Assembly (NCBI GenBank): GCA_964450685.1
Contig: CAYVDN010000006.1
Span: 1-64,000 of the forward strand
Direction: 5' to 3'
Source: JBAOHV01 sp964450685
Lineage (GTDB): Bacteria; Actinomycetota; Acidimicrobiia; Acidimicrobiales; Microtrichaceae
DNA length: 64,000 nucleotides
Every line of letters begins with the position of its first letter. Positions within the stretch are counted from its first letter, which is position 1. Below the pieces are notes generated by a model, which worked only from the letters and a program-made list of their open reading frames with translations, had not been told where the DNA came from and searched no databases. A program made the position numbers and the translations under genes. Positions 1 through 7,930 of this stretch are shown here, piece by piece.

Positions 1-768
1 ACCTGACGGGGCGTGCTGGCGCCCCTACAGGTACTCGAAGGTCGTCTAGTCGGGGGCGATGAGCCCGGCCTTGGCGCCCGCCTCGATCGACATGTTGCAG
101 ACCGTCATCCGGCCTTCCATCGACAACGAACGAATGGCGGAGCCGCGGTACTCGGCGATGTGGCCTATGCCGCCACCAGTGCCGAGCACCCCGAGGATCG
201 CCAGGATGACGTCTTTGGCGGTTACTCCAGGCTTGAGTTCACCATCGACGTTCACCGCGAGCGTCTTGGGGCGGGCCTGGGGGAGGGTCTGGGTGGCGAG
301 CACGTGCTCCACCTCGGAGGTGCCGATGCCGAACGCGAGTGCGCCAAAGGCCCCGTGGGTGGATGTGTGCGAATCACCGCAGACGATCGTCATGCCCGGC
401 AGCGTGCGTCCCTGCTCCGGACCGATGATGTGGACGATTCCCTGCTGCGGTGACCCCATCGGATATTCGACGATGCCGAACTCGGTCGCGTTGGCCCGCA
501 GCGTATCGACCTGCTTGCGTGAGATCGGATCTGCTATCGGCTGGTCGATGTTCTCGGTGGGGACGTTGTGGTCCTCGGTCGCAACGGTCAGGTCGGGGCG
601 GCGAACGGTACGACCGCTCATCCGTAGGCCATCGAACGCCTGGGGTGAGGTCACCTCGTGGATCAGGTGCAGGTCGATGTAGAGCAGGTCGGGCTCGCCC
701 TCGGCGGACCTCACCACGTGGCGATCCCAGACCTTCTCGGCCAGCGTCCTCGGAGTCGTGTCGCTCAT
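1..768 (-). pseudogene. leuC: 3-isopropylmalate dehydratase large subunit (LeuC), partial, with two in-frame amber codons
   Basis: LeuC with LeuD isomerises 2-isopropylmalate to 3-isopropylmalate in leucine synthesis; it is a cytosolic [4Fe-4S] aconitase-family enzyme. The visible 240 residues match the family N-terminus, including TLAEKVWDRH near the start, the GDSHTSTHGAFGALAFGIGTSEVEHVLATQ region (in pieces CGDSHTSTHGAFGA and GTSEVEHV) and NMSIEAGAKAGLIAPD. The start is the ATG at 766-768, preceded by a GAGGA ribosome site. The frame then meets TAG at 46-48 and again at 25-27, where GAG (Glu) would continue the normal sequence (APD-[E]-TTFEYL-[E]-GRQHAPSG). Apart from these two codons the frame runs intact to base 1, so this is either a very recent pseudogene or base errors near the sequence edge. 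It lies divergent from its likely regulator NdgR. Confidence 0.85.
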
Positions 769-786
769 GATGTCCTCGCAGCGCTC

Positions 787-816
787 TTGATCAATCTCAA
801 ATAGTGAGACTAGATT
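787..816 (+). promoter_or_regulatory. ndgR promoter with dyad operator in the leuC-ndgR intergenic region
   Basis: A -35 TTGATC (787-792) and -10 TAGATT (811-816) are 18 nt apart. Between them lies a perfect dyad TCTCA-N5-TGAGA (795-809). The dyad is in the shared leuC/ndgR control region, so NdgR could use it to control both genes. The -10 ends 8 nt before the GTG at 825, which suggests a leaderless ndgR mRNA. Binding by NdgR is inferred. Confidence 0.6.
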
Positions 817-824
817 CTCGACTT

Positions 825-1487
825 GTGGAACACACACTAAGCGGTGTCGGCGTGCTGGACAAGTCGTTCTCGATCCTCCGGGTCGTCGCCGAAGGGCCGT
901 GCACCCTCGCTGAGATCACCGACGGAACCTCGTTGAGTCGTGCCACGGCCCATCGCCTGGCGGTTGCACTCGAGACGCACGGCCTCCTGCGGCGCACCAA
1001 CGACGGTCGCTTCGCCCTCGGCCTGCACCTGGTGGCGCTCGGGCGTGCCGCGGCGGTGCAGTTCCCACTGGCCGACGCTGCACGAAACGCGATGGAGGAT
1101 CTGCGGGAGGCAACCGGGGAGTCCGTCCAGCTCTATGTGCGTGACGGTGAGGCACGGGTCTGTGTTGCCGCACTCGAGTCACCGCACGGACTCCGCACGA
1201 TCGTGCCGGTAGGTGCGGTCCTCCCGATGGACCGTGGCTCGGCAGGTCGTGTGCTGTCCGGCGAGAGAACGCGTTCCGGCTGGATCGACACCGTCGGCGA
1301 GCGCGAGGCCGGTGTCGTGTCGGTCTCGGCCCCGGTCCACGGTGACGACGGCCGTGTGGTGGCGGCGGTCAGCGTCTCCGGGCCGATCGACCGGCTTGGC
1401 CGCTCGCCCGGGCGGAAGTACGGTTCTGCAGTGGTGACGGCCGCAACGGCCGTTGCTCGGGCAGCGCTCGGCCGAACGGCCATGTGA
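825..1487 (+). CDS. ndgR: IclR-family regulator, NdgR/LtbR type
   Basis: Predicted 220-aa DNA-binding regulator of branched-chain amino-acid synthesis. An N-terminal winged HTH (SGVGVLDKSFSIL, then LSRATAHRLAVALE) is followed by an IclR effector domain with the NdgR-typical stretches GESVQLYVRDGEARVCVAA, VGEREAGVVSVSAPVHG and VAAVSVSGPIDRL. NdgR of Streptomyces and LtbR of Corynebacterium are known to control leuCD, and this gene is divergent from leuC, so the same role is likely. A GTG at 804 is also in frame, but it lies inside the operator and upstream of the -10. The GTG at 825, 8 nt after the -10, fits a leaderless transcript and the usual family N-terminus. Confidence 0.85.
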   Translation: MEHTLSGVGVLDKSFSILRVVAEGPCTLAEITDGTSLSRATAHRLAVALETHGLLRRTNDGRFALGLHLVALGRAAAVQFPLADAARNAMEDLREATGESVQLYVRDGEARVCVAALESPHGLRTIVPVGAVLPMDRGSAGRVLSGERTRSGWIDTVGEREAGVVSVSAPVHGDDGRVVAAVSVSGPIDRLGRSPGRKYGSAVVTAATAVARAALGRTAM

Positions 1488-1583
1488 ACACAGTCACAAG
1501 CAGTTCGGGACCTTCGACCCTTCGCCCTTCGGTGCCCGACCCCTGACACTGCTGTGCAGCAACGACTAGCTAGGAGAGTGTGC

Positions 1584-2681
1584 GTGAACGACCGCGCAGA
1601 GACCGACGGCGAGGAGCCGGGTCAGTCGACCATCGATCGACGCTTTTTCATGGGACTGGCAGCCGGAGGCGTCGGTGGCGCTGCCTTGATCGCCGTCCCT
1701 GCGGTGGCCGCCTGGCCGACCGACTCGACGGCGGAGGGCTCCAGCACCATGGAGCACGCCCAGGGCTCGGAGACCACGACGAGCACAGCGTCGGTCAGCT
1801 ACGAAGAGATGGACGCCATGCACAAGGAGGGGGTCGACCTCTTCCTCCAGAACATGACGGACCCGATCACCGAGGGGTTGGGCGCCCAGGAGGCCGAGTG
1901 GGAGATGGACGGTGACACCCGCGTGTTCCGCCTCACCTGCAGCGAGATCGACTGGGAGGTGACCCCTGGCCAGGTCGAGAAGGCGATGGCCTACAACGGC
2001 ATGGTTCCTGGCCCGACCCTGCGCATGAAGGAGGGACAGCCGACACGGGTGATCCTCACCAACGAGCTGCAGGAGAGCACCGCGATCCACTGGCACGGCC
2101 AGTTCGTCCCTAACGACCAGGACGGCGTGCCGTTCATCACCCAGGACCCGATCACACCCGGGTCCACCTACACCTACGAGTTCACGCCCAACCCGGCGGG
2201 CAGCTCCATGTACCACTCGCACCACAACGCTGCCGTGCAGGTCGGCAGCGGGTTGCTGGGTGCGCTCATCGTGGAGCCGGCCGACCCGGCGGCAGAGCCC
2301 CAGCACGACCTGGACTACGTGTACATCTTCAATGATGCCCTCGGTGGTTTCACCATCAACGGCAAGGGCTTCCCCGCCACGGCTGCGTACACGGCCAAGC
2401 TCGGCCAGCGGGTCCGCTTCAGGTTCATGAACGAGGGCAACATGGCCCACCCGGTGCACCTGCACGGCATGAACTTCGAGGTCTTCGCCCGCGACGGCTT
2501 CATGCTTCCCCAGCCCTACAAGTGCGACGTGATCAACGTTGCTCCCGGCGAGCGGTGGGACGCGACGGTCGTCGCTGACAACCCAGGCCTGTGGGCGTTC
2601 CACTGCCACATCCTCACGCACGCCGAGAGCGATCACGGCATGTTCGGAATGGTCACCGTCTTTGTCGTCGAGGAGGACTGA
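1584..2681 (+). CDS. Tat-exported two-domain multicopper oxidase
   Basis: 365-aa extracytoplasmic copper oxidase. Residues 18-24 (DRRFFMG) followed by a hydrophobic Ala/Gly stretch form a twin-arginine signal. All copper motifs are present: HWH at 169-171, HSH at 211-213, HPVHLH at 289-294, and HCH at 340-342 with His346 and Met353. The type 1 copper site therefore sits in domain 2, and domain 1 has HSHH where a type 1 site would need Cys. This is the pattern of small laccase-like or nitrite-reductase-like oxidases; the substrate cannot be read from sequence. The GTG start at 1584 is chosen because AGGAGA (1572-1577) lies 6 nt upstream. The next gene, a cupredoxin, overlaps by one base (TGATG) and is its likely electron partner. 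Confidence 0.85.
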   Translation: MNDRAETDGEEPGQSTIDRRFFMGLAAGGVGGAALIAVPAVAAWPTDSTAEGSSTMEHAQGSETTTSTASVSYEEMDAMHKEGVDLFLQNMTDPITEGLGAQEAEWEMDGDTRVFRLTCSEIDWEVTPGQVEKAMAYNGMVPGPTLRMKEGQPTRVILTNELQESTAIHWHGQFVPNDQDGVPFITQDPITPGSTYTYEFTPNPAGSSMYHSHHNAAVQVGSGLLGALIVEPADPAAEPQHDLDYVYIFNDALGGFTINGKGFPATAAYTAKLGQRVRFRFMNEGNMAHPVHLHGMNFEVFARDGFMLPQPYKCDVINVAPGERWDATVVADNPGLWAFHCHILTHAESDHGMFGMVTVFVVEED

Positions 2682-3166
2682 TGAGCACCACCGAGATACC
2701 AGAATCCGAGACAGTGGAGCCCGGTGACGAGTCGGAGGGGAAGAAGAGCGGACGCTCGGGCATCACCTTCGAGACCATCGCACTGCTGGCCTTCATACTT
2801 GCCTTCGCTGCTGCTCTGATCGCCGTGTTTGCCCTGTCCCTGGCCGTCCGCTCGATCGACGAGCACCGGGCGATCCCCGACGGCGGCTCCAGCGGCGGTG
2901 GATCCGGCGCCGTCGCCGTTTCGTTGACGGAGTTCAAGATCACCCCCGGACCGGTGACGGTCGCTGCAGGAGGGTCACTCGAGGTCACCAACGACGGCAC
3001 CACGGTTCACGACCTGACTGTCGAGGGCAACGCGACCCCCGAGCTGGCTGTGGGCGAGTCGGCGACGCTCGACGTCTCCTCGCTCGCGCCCGGCACCTAC
3101 GAGCTGTACTGCCAGATCGCCGGGCACCGTGACTCCGGCATGGAGACCGAACTCACCGTCGAGTGA
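2681..3166 (+). CDS. membrane-anchored cupredoxin
   Basis: 161-aa blue-copper protein. A charged N-terminus is followed by one membrane helix (about 32-56), a Ser/Gly-rich linker (63-78) and a cupredoxin domain (about 79-161). The four type 1 copper ligands are visible as His110 (VHDL), Cys144, His149 and Met154 (YCQIAGHRDSGM). The domain should face outward, held at the membrane. The start ATG at 2681 overlaps the stop of the multicopper oxidase, with GGAGG at 2672-2676 inside the end of that gene, so the two are translationally coupled. The likely role is passing electrons to or from the oxidase. Confidence 0.85.
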   Translation: MSTTEIPESETVEPGDESEGKKSGRSGITFETIALLAFILAFAAALIAVFALSLAVRSIDEHRAIPDGGSSGGGSGAVAVSLTEFKITPGPVTVAAGGSLEVTNDGTTVHDLTVEGNATPELAVGESATLDVSSLAPGTYELYCQIAGHRDSGMETELTVE

Positions 3167-3195
3167 AAGGCAGCGGCCATCGGGTCGCCTGCGAG

Positions 3196-3222
3196 GTCTC
3201 AGTCCTCGTCGAGGACTGAGAC
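3196..3222. terminator. perfect hairpin between convergent cupredoxin gene and rsgA
   Basis: Two 12-nt arms (GTCTCAGTCCTC and its complement) flank a 3-nt loop. The hairpin covers the last codons and stop of rsgA. There is no U-tract, but the convergent position suggests a bidirectional terminator. It is symmetrical enough that the last residues of RsgA (VSVLDED) are fixed by the stem. Confidence 0.6.
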
Positions 3223-4359
3223 GTCATCCAACCGCTGATCCCGACGTCGGACCCGACGTCGGGATCTCTGGTTCTTTTCCCGCCGCTCGGCCCAGCCGCG
3301 TTCCTCGAGGCCGGACTCGACGGTCTCGATCTCCTCGACGAGTTCACGCCACAGATCGACGCGCTCCTGCTCGACCCTGCCATCTGCGATGGCTGTCAGC
3401 AGACCGCAACCAGGCTCGTGGTCATGGGTGCAGTCGTCGAAGCGACAGTGCTGCACGTAGTCGACCAGGTCACTGAACGCCGCTTCGAGTCCGTCGTCGG
3501 CAGCCCACAGGCCGACCGCCCTGATACCGGGAGTGTCGATCAGCAGCGCACCGTCGCGAAGCTCGACCATCTGGCCGGCCGTCGTCGTGTGGCGACCGCG
3601 CCCGTCCGTGTCACGGACCTCGGCCGTCAGCTGGACACGGCGACCGGCCAGCGAGTTGACCAGCGATGACTTGCCTGCCCCGGAGGCACCCAGCAGGGCA
3701 ACGACATGGCCGGCGCCGAGCTCCTTCGCCAGGACGTCCAGACCCCTGCCGCTCTTCATCGACACCACATGGACGCCGACTCCGGGGGCGTGTCCACGGG
3801 CGGCCGCCACCTGGTCCTCGACCGAGCTCTCGGTGACCAGGTCCGCCTTGGTCAGCACGACGATCGGCAGAGCGCCGCTCTCCCAGGCGAGCACCAGTTC
3901 GCGTGCGAGTCGTGAGGTGTTGAGTCCGGGCTCCAGGGGTTGGAGCACCAGGACGAGGTCCATGTTGGCGGCGACCGCCCTGGACTCCAGGTGGAGCTGG
4001 TCACGCGAGACACCCGGTGCACGCCGCTCGAACACCGTCGAGCGCGGAAGGATCAGCTCTATGCGTCCGGCGTCGGCATCGAGGCCGCAGAAGTCACCCA
4101 CGACGACCCTGCGCACCGCCTTGGCGGCCACCACCAACCTCTCCTCGCCGGCGCCAGTGGCCACGGTGATACCACCCTTGTCGATGCGGACGACCCGACA
4201 CGGGGCCAGCCCGACCCCAGGGCTCGCTTCGACCGCTGCAGTGGCGGCGCGCCATGCCGCCGCCCAGTCGTCGTTCCATCCGGGCAGCGCGGGTGCCGGC
4301 GACTTCGACGGAGCCGACCCGGGAGTCGGCGGTTCGATGGGCGGTGGATCGGCGGGCAT
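3199..4359 (-). CDS. rsgA: ribosome small-subunit-dependent GTPase A (RsgA/YjeQ)
   Basis: 386-aa circularly permuted GTPase that acts in late maturation of the 30S subunit. The motif order is diagnostic: G4 TKAD (170-173), G5-like SMKSGRG (200-206), then G1 GASGAGKSS (224-232), RHTTT (256-260) and G3 DTPG (275-278). A zinc-binding C-terminal segment follows (CRFDDCTHDHEPGC, 305-318). An OB-fold domain lies at about 50-115. The N-terminal 45 residues are a Pro/Ala/Trp-rich extension, and the C-terminus is Arg-rich. It is divergent from selO, 43 bp away. A CATTGT 6 nt before the ATG could be a weak leaderless -10. Confidence 0.93.
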   Translation of the reverse strand: MPADPPPIEPPTPGSAPSKSPAPALPGWNDDWAAAWRAATAAVEASPGVGLAPCRVVRIDKGGITVATGAGEERLVVAAKAVRRVVVGDFCGLDADAGRIELILPRSTVFERRAPGVSRDQLHLESRAVAANMDLVLVLQPLEPGLNTSRLARELVLAWESGALPIVVLTKADLVTESSVEDQVAAARGHAPGVGVHVVSMKSGRGLDVLAKELGAGHVVALLGASGAGKSSLVNSLAGRRVQLTAEVRDTDGRGRHTTTAGQMVELRDGALLIDTPGIRAVGLWAADDGLEAAFSDLVDYVQHCRFDDCTHDHEPGCGLLTAIADGRVEQERVDLWRELVEEIETVESGLEERGWAERREKNQRSRRRVRRRDQRLDDVSVLDED

Positions 4360-4390
4360 GACGCGACAATGGTCGCGCAGTAGCGGCCAC

Positions 4391-4396
4391 TAACCT
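4391..4396 (+). promoter_or_regulatory. -10 element of selO, leaderless type
   Basis: TAACCT ends 6 nt before the GTG start of selO, and no Shine-Dalgarno is present. No clear -35 is seen. Confidence 0.5.
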
Positions 4397-4402
4397 GTCG
4401 AA

Positions 4403-5890
4403 GTGGCCGTCGAGCAGATGTTGTCTCTCGACAACTCGTTCGCCAGGGAGCTCCCCGAGCTGTGCATGTCGTGGCGGGCAGAGACGGCCCCTTCTCCGAG
4501 GCTGCTCGCCTTCGACGACGATCTCGCGTCGGAGCTCGGCCTGGATCCGGGCGCACTGCGAACACCTGCCGGGGTCGACCTGCTGGTGGGGAACTGCGTG
4601 GCGGAGGGGGCCGAACCGGTCGCCCAGGCGTACGCGGGTCACCAGTTCGGTGGGTACTCGCCGCGCCTGGGTGACGGCAGGGCTCTGTTGCTGGGCGAGA
4701 TCGTCGATTCCGAGCACCGCCGCTGGGACCTGCACCTGAAGGGATCGGGTCGCACGCCTTTCGCCCGCGGCGGCGACGGCCGCGCAGCGGTCGGCCCGAT
4801 GCTGCGCGAGTACCTGATGGGTGTCGCGATGCACGCGCTCGGCGTGCCGACGACACGCGCCCTCGCCGTCGTGGCGACGGGTGCCGATGTGGCCCGCGAC
4901 GAGATGCTCGCGGGCGCGGTGCTCGCAAGGGTGGCGGCCAGCCACATACGGGTCGGCACGTTCCAGTACGCGGTCGCGGCCGGTGGCACCGATCTGGTTC
5001 GCAGACTCGCCGACTACGTCATCGTCCGCCACCATCCGTCCGTCGTCGGAGCGGAGAACTCCTACCTCGCCCTTCTGGAAGCGGTCGTCGAGGGTCAGGC
5101 CGCGCTCGTTGCTCGCTGGATGCAGATCGGTTTCATCCACGGGGTGATGAACACCGACAACATGGCCATCTCTGGTGAGACCATCGACTACGGGCCTTGC
5201 GCCTTCATGGACCGCTACGACCCGGCGACCGTGTACAGCTCGATCGACCACGCAGGGCGGTACGCGTTCGGTAACCAACCGACTATCGCTCTGTGGAACC
5301 TGGCCCGTTTCGCCGAGACCTTGCTCGAGTTGATCGACTCGGACTCCGACCGGGCGATCTCGGCGGCCACCGCGGTGCTCGAGAGCTTCGCCGGTAGGTA
5401 CCGCCGGCACTGGGTCGACGGCATGTGCTCGAAGGTGGGCCTCGACGCGACACTCGGTGCCGGCGGTGACGAGGACGCTCGCCTGGTCGACGACCTTACC
5501 GGGCTGATGGCCGAGCAGCGGATCGACCACATCCGTCTGATGCGTTCGCTGTCGACCGCCGTTCGTGGCGACCGGCGTCCATCCGCGGGGCTCTTCGACG
5601 ATCCGAGCCGCTTCGAGAGTTGGTGCGACAGGTGGGACGCCAGGCGCGCCGCACTGGGAGCCGACCCTGACGAGACAGCGACGGAGATGGACCGGGTCAA
5701 CCCGGCCCGGATACCCCGCAACCACCTGGTCGAGGACGCGCTGGGCGCCGCCACCGCGGGCGACATGGCACCGTTCGACCGGTTGGTCGAAGTCTTGCGG
5801 GAACCGTTCGTGTCCACTCCCGGTGCCGAGGTGTATGAGCTCGGCGCGCCCGACGGCTTCGGTCCGTACCGGACCTTCTGTGGGACCTGA
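4403..5890 (+). CDS. selO: protein adenylyltransferase SelO (YdiU family)
   Basis: 495-aa pseudokinase-fold enzyme; family members transfer AMP from ATP to Ser/Thr/Tyr of target proteins, with a role in redox stress. Diagnostic segments are AYAGHQFGGYSPRLGDGRA, LKGSGRTPFARGGDGRAA, HGVMNTDNM (about 247-255) and the TIDYGP metal-binding region. The protein ends ...YRTFCGT. The Cys is third from the C-terminus, where the eukaryotic protein has selenocysteine and many bacterial members have Cys. The GTG start is set by the close -10. It is a single gene between rsgA (divergent) and the Ppx/GppA gene, which begins 24 bp downstream with its own promoter. Confidence 0.93.
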   Translation: MAVEQMLSLDNSFARELPELCMSWRAETAPSPRLLAFDDDLASELGLDPGALRTPAGVDLLVGNCVAEGAEPVAQAYAGHQFGGYSPRLGDGRALLLGEIVDSEHRRWDLHLKGSGRTPFARGGDGRAAVGPMLREYLMGVAMHALGVPTTRALAVVATGADVARDEMLAGAVLARVAASHIRVGTFQYAVAAGGTDLVRRLADYVIVRHHPSVVGAENSYLALLEAVVEGQAALVARWMQIGFIHGVMNTDNMAISGETIDYGPCAFMDRYDPATVYSSIDHAGRYAFGNQPTIALWNLARFAETLLELIDSDSDRAISAATAVLESFAGRYRRHWVDGMCSKVGLDATLGAGGDEDARLVDDLTGLMAEQRIDHIRLMRSLSTAVRGDRRPSAGLFDDPSRFESWCDRWDARRAALGADPDETATEMDRVNPARIPRNHLVEDALGAATAGDMAPFDRLVEVLREPFVSTPGAEVYELGAPDGFGPYRTFCGT

Positions 5891-5902
5891 CCCGAGCCGG
5901 CA

Positions 5903-5908
5903 TACACT
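5903..5908 (+). promoter_or_regulatory. -10 element of the Ppx/GppA gene, leaderless type
   Basis: TACACT ends 6 nt before the ATG at 5915; no ribosome-binding site lies between. The promoter sits in the short gap after selO. Confidence 0.5.
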
Positions 5909-5914
5909 GCGCGC

Positions 5915-7471
5915 ATGTCGATGCCCGACACGCTGGCCGCCATCGACATAGGCACGAACTCGGTGCACATGCTCATAGCCCGGGTCGTCCCCAACGACCG
6001 CTTCGAGGTGGTCACCCGCCAGAAGGAGATGGTCCGACTCGGGTCGGGTAGAGGTGAGATGAAGCGCCTCGAGCCCGAGGCGATCGACCGCGGAGTGGCG
6101 GCGCTCGCAAGGTGCAGGTCGCTGGCGGAGTCCTTCGAAGCACCTGTGCACGCGGTAGCCACATCAGCGGTCCGCGAGGCGACCAATGCCGAGGAGTTCC
6201 TGCGGCGGGCCCGTGACGAGGCCGGTGTCGAGGTGCAGGTCATCTCGGGATACGAGGAGGCAAGGCTCATCCAGCTCGGAGTGTTGCAGGCCCTGCCTGT
6301 CTTCGACCGCAAGCTGGTGCTCATGGACGTGGGCGGTGGATCCACCGAGGTGCTGTTCGGCGAACGCGGAGTGCCCGACTACTCCCGGTCGCTCAAGGTC
6401 GGGTCGTTGCGAATGACGCGGCGGTTCTTCCCCGACGGAGTGGTTGAGCCCGGCGCGTTGCAGCGATGCCGGACATACGTGCGTGGAGTGCTGGCACCGA
6501 TCGTGCACGACACAGCGAACCTCTCCCACAAGATGGCGGTCGCGTGTTCGGGGACGGCCGAGGCGCTGGCGGCGATGGTCCTGAGTCGTCGCGACGGGCC
6601 GGCACCCCAGTCGCTTAACGCTGCAACCATCACTGCAGCTGAGCTGACTGCGGTGGTCGACGAGCTGGCATCCGCTCCCACGACCGAGGAGCGCCGCAAG
6701 CTGCCCGGTGTCGAGCCGTCCCGCGCCGACATACTCGTGGGCGGCGGGGTGGTGCTCGAACAGGTCGCGCTGGCCGTGCGGGCGAAGGAGCTGACCATCT
6801 CGGAGTACGCCCTTCGCGAAGGCGTCCTGCTCGATGCGCTGCACCGTCGTCGGGGCGGAACCCTCCACCACCTTTCCGACCTTCGTCGCGCATCTGTGTT
6901 CCACCTGATGGAGCTCTGCGACGACGACCCGGACCACTCGCTCCAAGTGGCTCGGCTTGCGTTGCAACTGCACGACGCCCTCGGTGAGCGGCTGGGGTTG
7001 GACGATGAGGACCGGGAGTTGCTCGAGGCTGCGGCGTTGCTGTGCAACGTCGGGCTCTTCGTCTCGCACTCCGGGCACCACAAGCACAGCTACTACGTCA
7101 TCCGGAACTCGCAGCACCTGATGGGGTTCACCGACCAGGAGATCGAGCTGATCGCCCAGATCGCCCGCTATCACCGCAAGAGCCAGCCATCGGAGCAGAA
7201 GCACCCCGAGTTCGCGGCGCTCGATGACGCCGACCGTGCCCGGGTGCGTGCGATGGCAGCCTTGTTGAGAGTCGCCATAGGCCTGGACCGCAACCACGAC
7301 GGCGCGGTCGATCACGTAGTGGTGCGGATCTCCGATGACGGCGTCGACCTGGAGCCGGTCGCCCACGACGAGGGTGGCGACCTGTCGTTGGAGTGCTACT
7401 CGGCCGACGCCCGATCCGGATTGCTGGCCAGCGGTCTGGGACGACCGGTGCGCGTGTGTAGCCCGGTCTGA
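5915..7471 (+). CDS. Ppx/GppA exopolyphosphatase-family phosphatase
   Basis: 518-aa cytosolic enzyme expected to cleave terminal phosphate from polyphosphate and/or pppGpp. The N-terminal ASKHA fold shows the phosphate-1 loop AAIDIGTNSVHMLIA (8-22), the SGYEEARL motif and the second loop LVLMDVGGGSTEVLFG. The C-terminal 200 residues form an HD-like helical domain (LLEAAALLCNVGLFVSHSGHHKHSYY, in pieces LLCNVGLF and HSGHHKHSYY), as in the longer Ppx subfamily. The ATG start sits 6 nt after a TACACT -10. It converges with mscL (15 bp). Sequence does not separate Ppx from GppA activity. Confidence 0.88.
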   Translation: MSMPDTLAAIDIGTNSVHMLIARVVPNDRFEVVTRQKEMVRLGSGRGEMKRLEPEAIDRGVAALARCRSLAESFEAPVHAVATSAVREATNAEEFLRRARDEAGVEVQVISGYEEARLIQLGVLQALPVFDRKLVLMDVGGGSTEVLFGERGVPDYSRSLKVGSLRMTRRFFPDGVVEPGALQRCRTYVRGVLAPIVHDTANLSHKMAVACSGTAEALAAMVLSRRDGPAPQSLNAATITAAELTAVVDELASAPTTEERRKLPGVEPSRADILVGGGVVLEQVALAVRAKELTISEYALREGVLLDALHRRRGGTLHHLSDLRRASVFHLMELCDDDPDHSLQVARLALQLHDALGERLGLDDEDRELLEAAALLCNVGLFVSHSGHHKHSYYVIRNSQHLMGFTDQEIELIAQIARYHRKSQPSEQKHPEFAALDDADRARVRAMAALLRVAIGLDRNHDGAVDHVVVRISDDGVDLEPVAHDEGGDLSLECYSADARSGLLASGLGRPVRVCSPV

Positions 7472-7486
7472 TGTCGACGCGTCGGA

Positions 7487-7873
7487 TCAGGCGTTGCCCG
7501 GCTGCTGGTCGGCGATTCGTTCCAGCAGGGCGACCATCTTCTCCTCGTTGGACAGCTCTACGTCAGCCTCGTTGCCGCGTTCACGGCGTTCGCGTAGGGC
7601 GTTGAACGGGGCGACGACGAAGAAGTAGAGCGCCGCGGCGGTCAGCAGGAAGGTGATCGCCGCGTTGACGAAGGCACCCCAGTCGAACACGACATCGTTG
7701 ATCCTGAACGTTCCCGCAACCTTGCCGCCCCCGCCGATCAGGCGGATCAGTGGCTCGATGAACGACTTGGTCAGCTGGGTGATCAGCGCGTTGAACGCGG
7801 CACCGATGACGACACCGACCGCAAGGTCGATGACGTTGCCGCGCATGATGAACTCCTTGAACCCCTTGACCAT
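7487..7873 (-). CDS. mscL: large-conductance mechanosensitive channel MscL
   Basis: 128-aa channel that opens under membrane tension to release solutes on osmotic downshock; it works as a homopentamer. The N-terminal amphipathic helix and TM1 carry the family signature (FKEFIMRGNVIDLAVGVVIG, residues 5-24). A periplasmic loop with GGGGK follows, then TM2 (about 66-90) and a charged cytoplasmic bundle (ALRERRERG...). Length is usual for the family. AAGGAG lies about 9 nt before the ATG, so this gene has a normal leader. It lies 57 bp downstream of the ABC-F gene on the same strand and may be co-transcribed. Confidence 0.96.
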   Translation of the reverse strand: MVKGFKEFIMRGNVIDLAVGVVIGAAFNALITQLTKSFIEPLIRLIGGGGKVAGTFRINDVVFDWGAFVNAAITFLLTAAALYFFVVAPFNALRERRERGNEADVELSNEEKMVALLERIADQQPGNA

Positions 7874-7930
7874 CGTCTGTCACTCCTTCGTCTGCCGACG
7901 CCTCGGACCGTAGTCCACGGCATCGGCCGC

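Noticed and set aside
1..60. Amber recoding (TAG read as an amino acid) as explanation for leuC
   Set aside because: TAG ends several normal genes here (thioredoxin-like, lepA, rsmE) at family-typical lengths, so general reassignment is excluded.
4094..6151. A 685-codon minus-strand frame across rsgA and selO
   Set aside because: Antisense shadow of selO; composition His/Arg-rich, no recognisable fold.
7466..7495. Possible hairpin between the Ppx/GppA gene and mscL (CTGAT...ATCAG around ACGCGT)
   Set aside because: The arms pair only with bulges and are not better than chance in this DNA.
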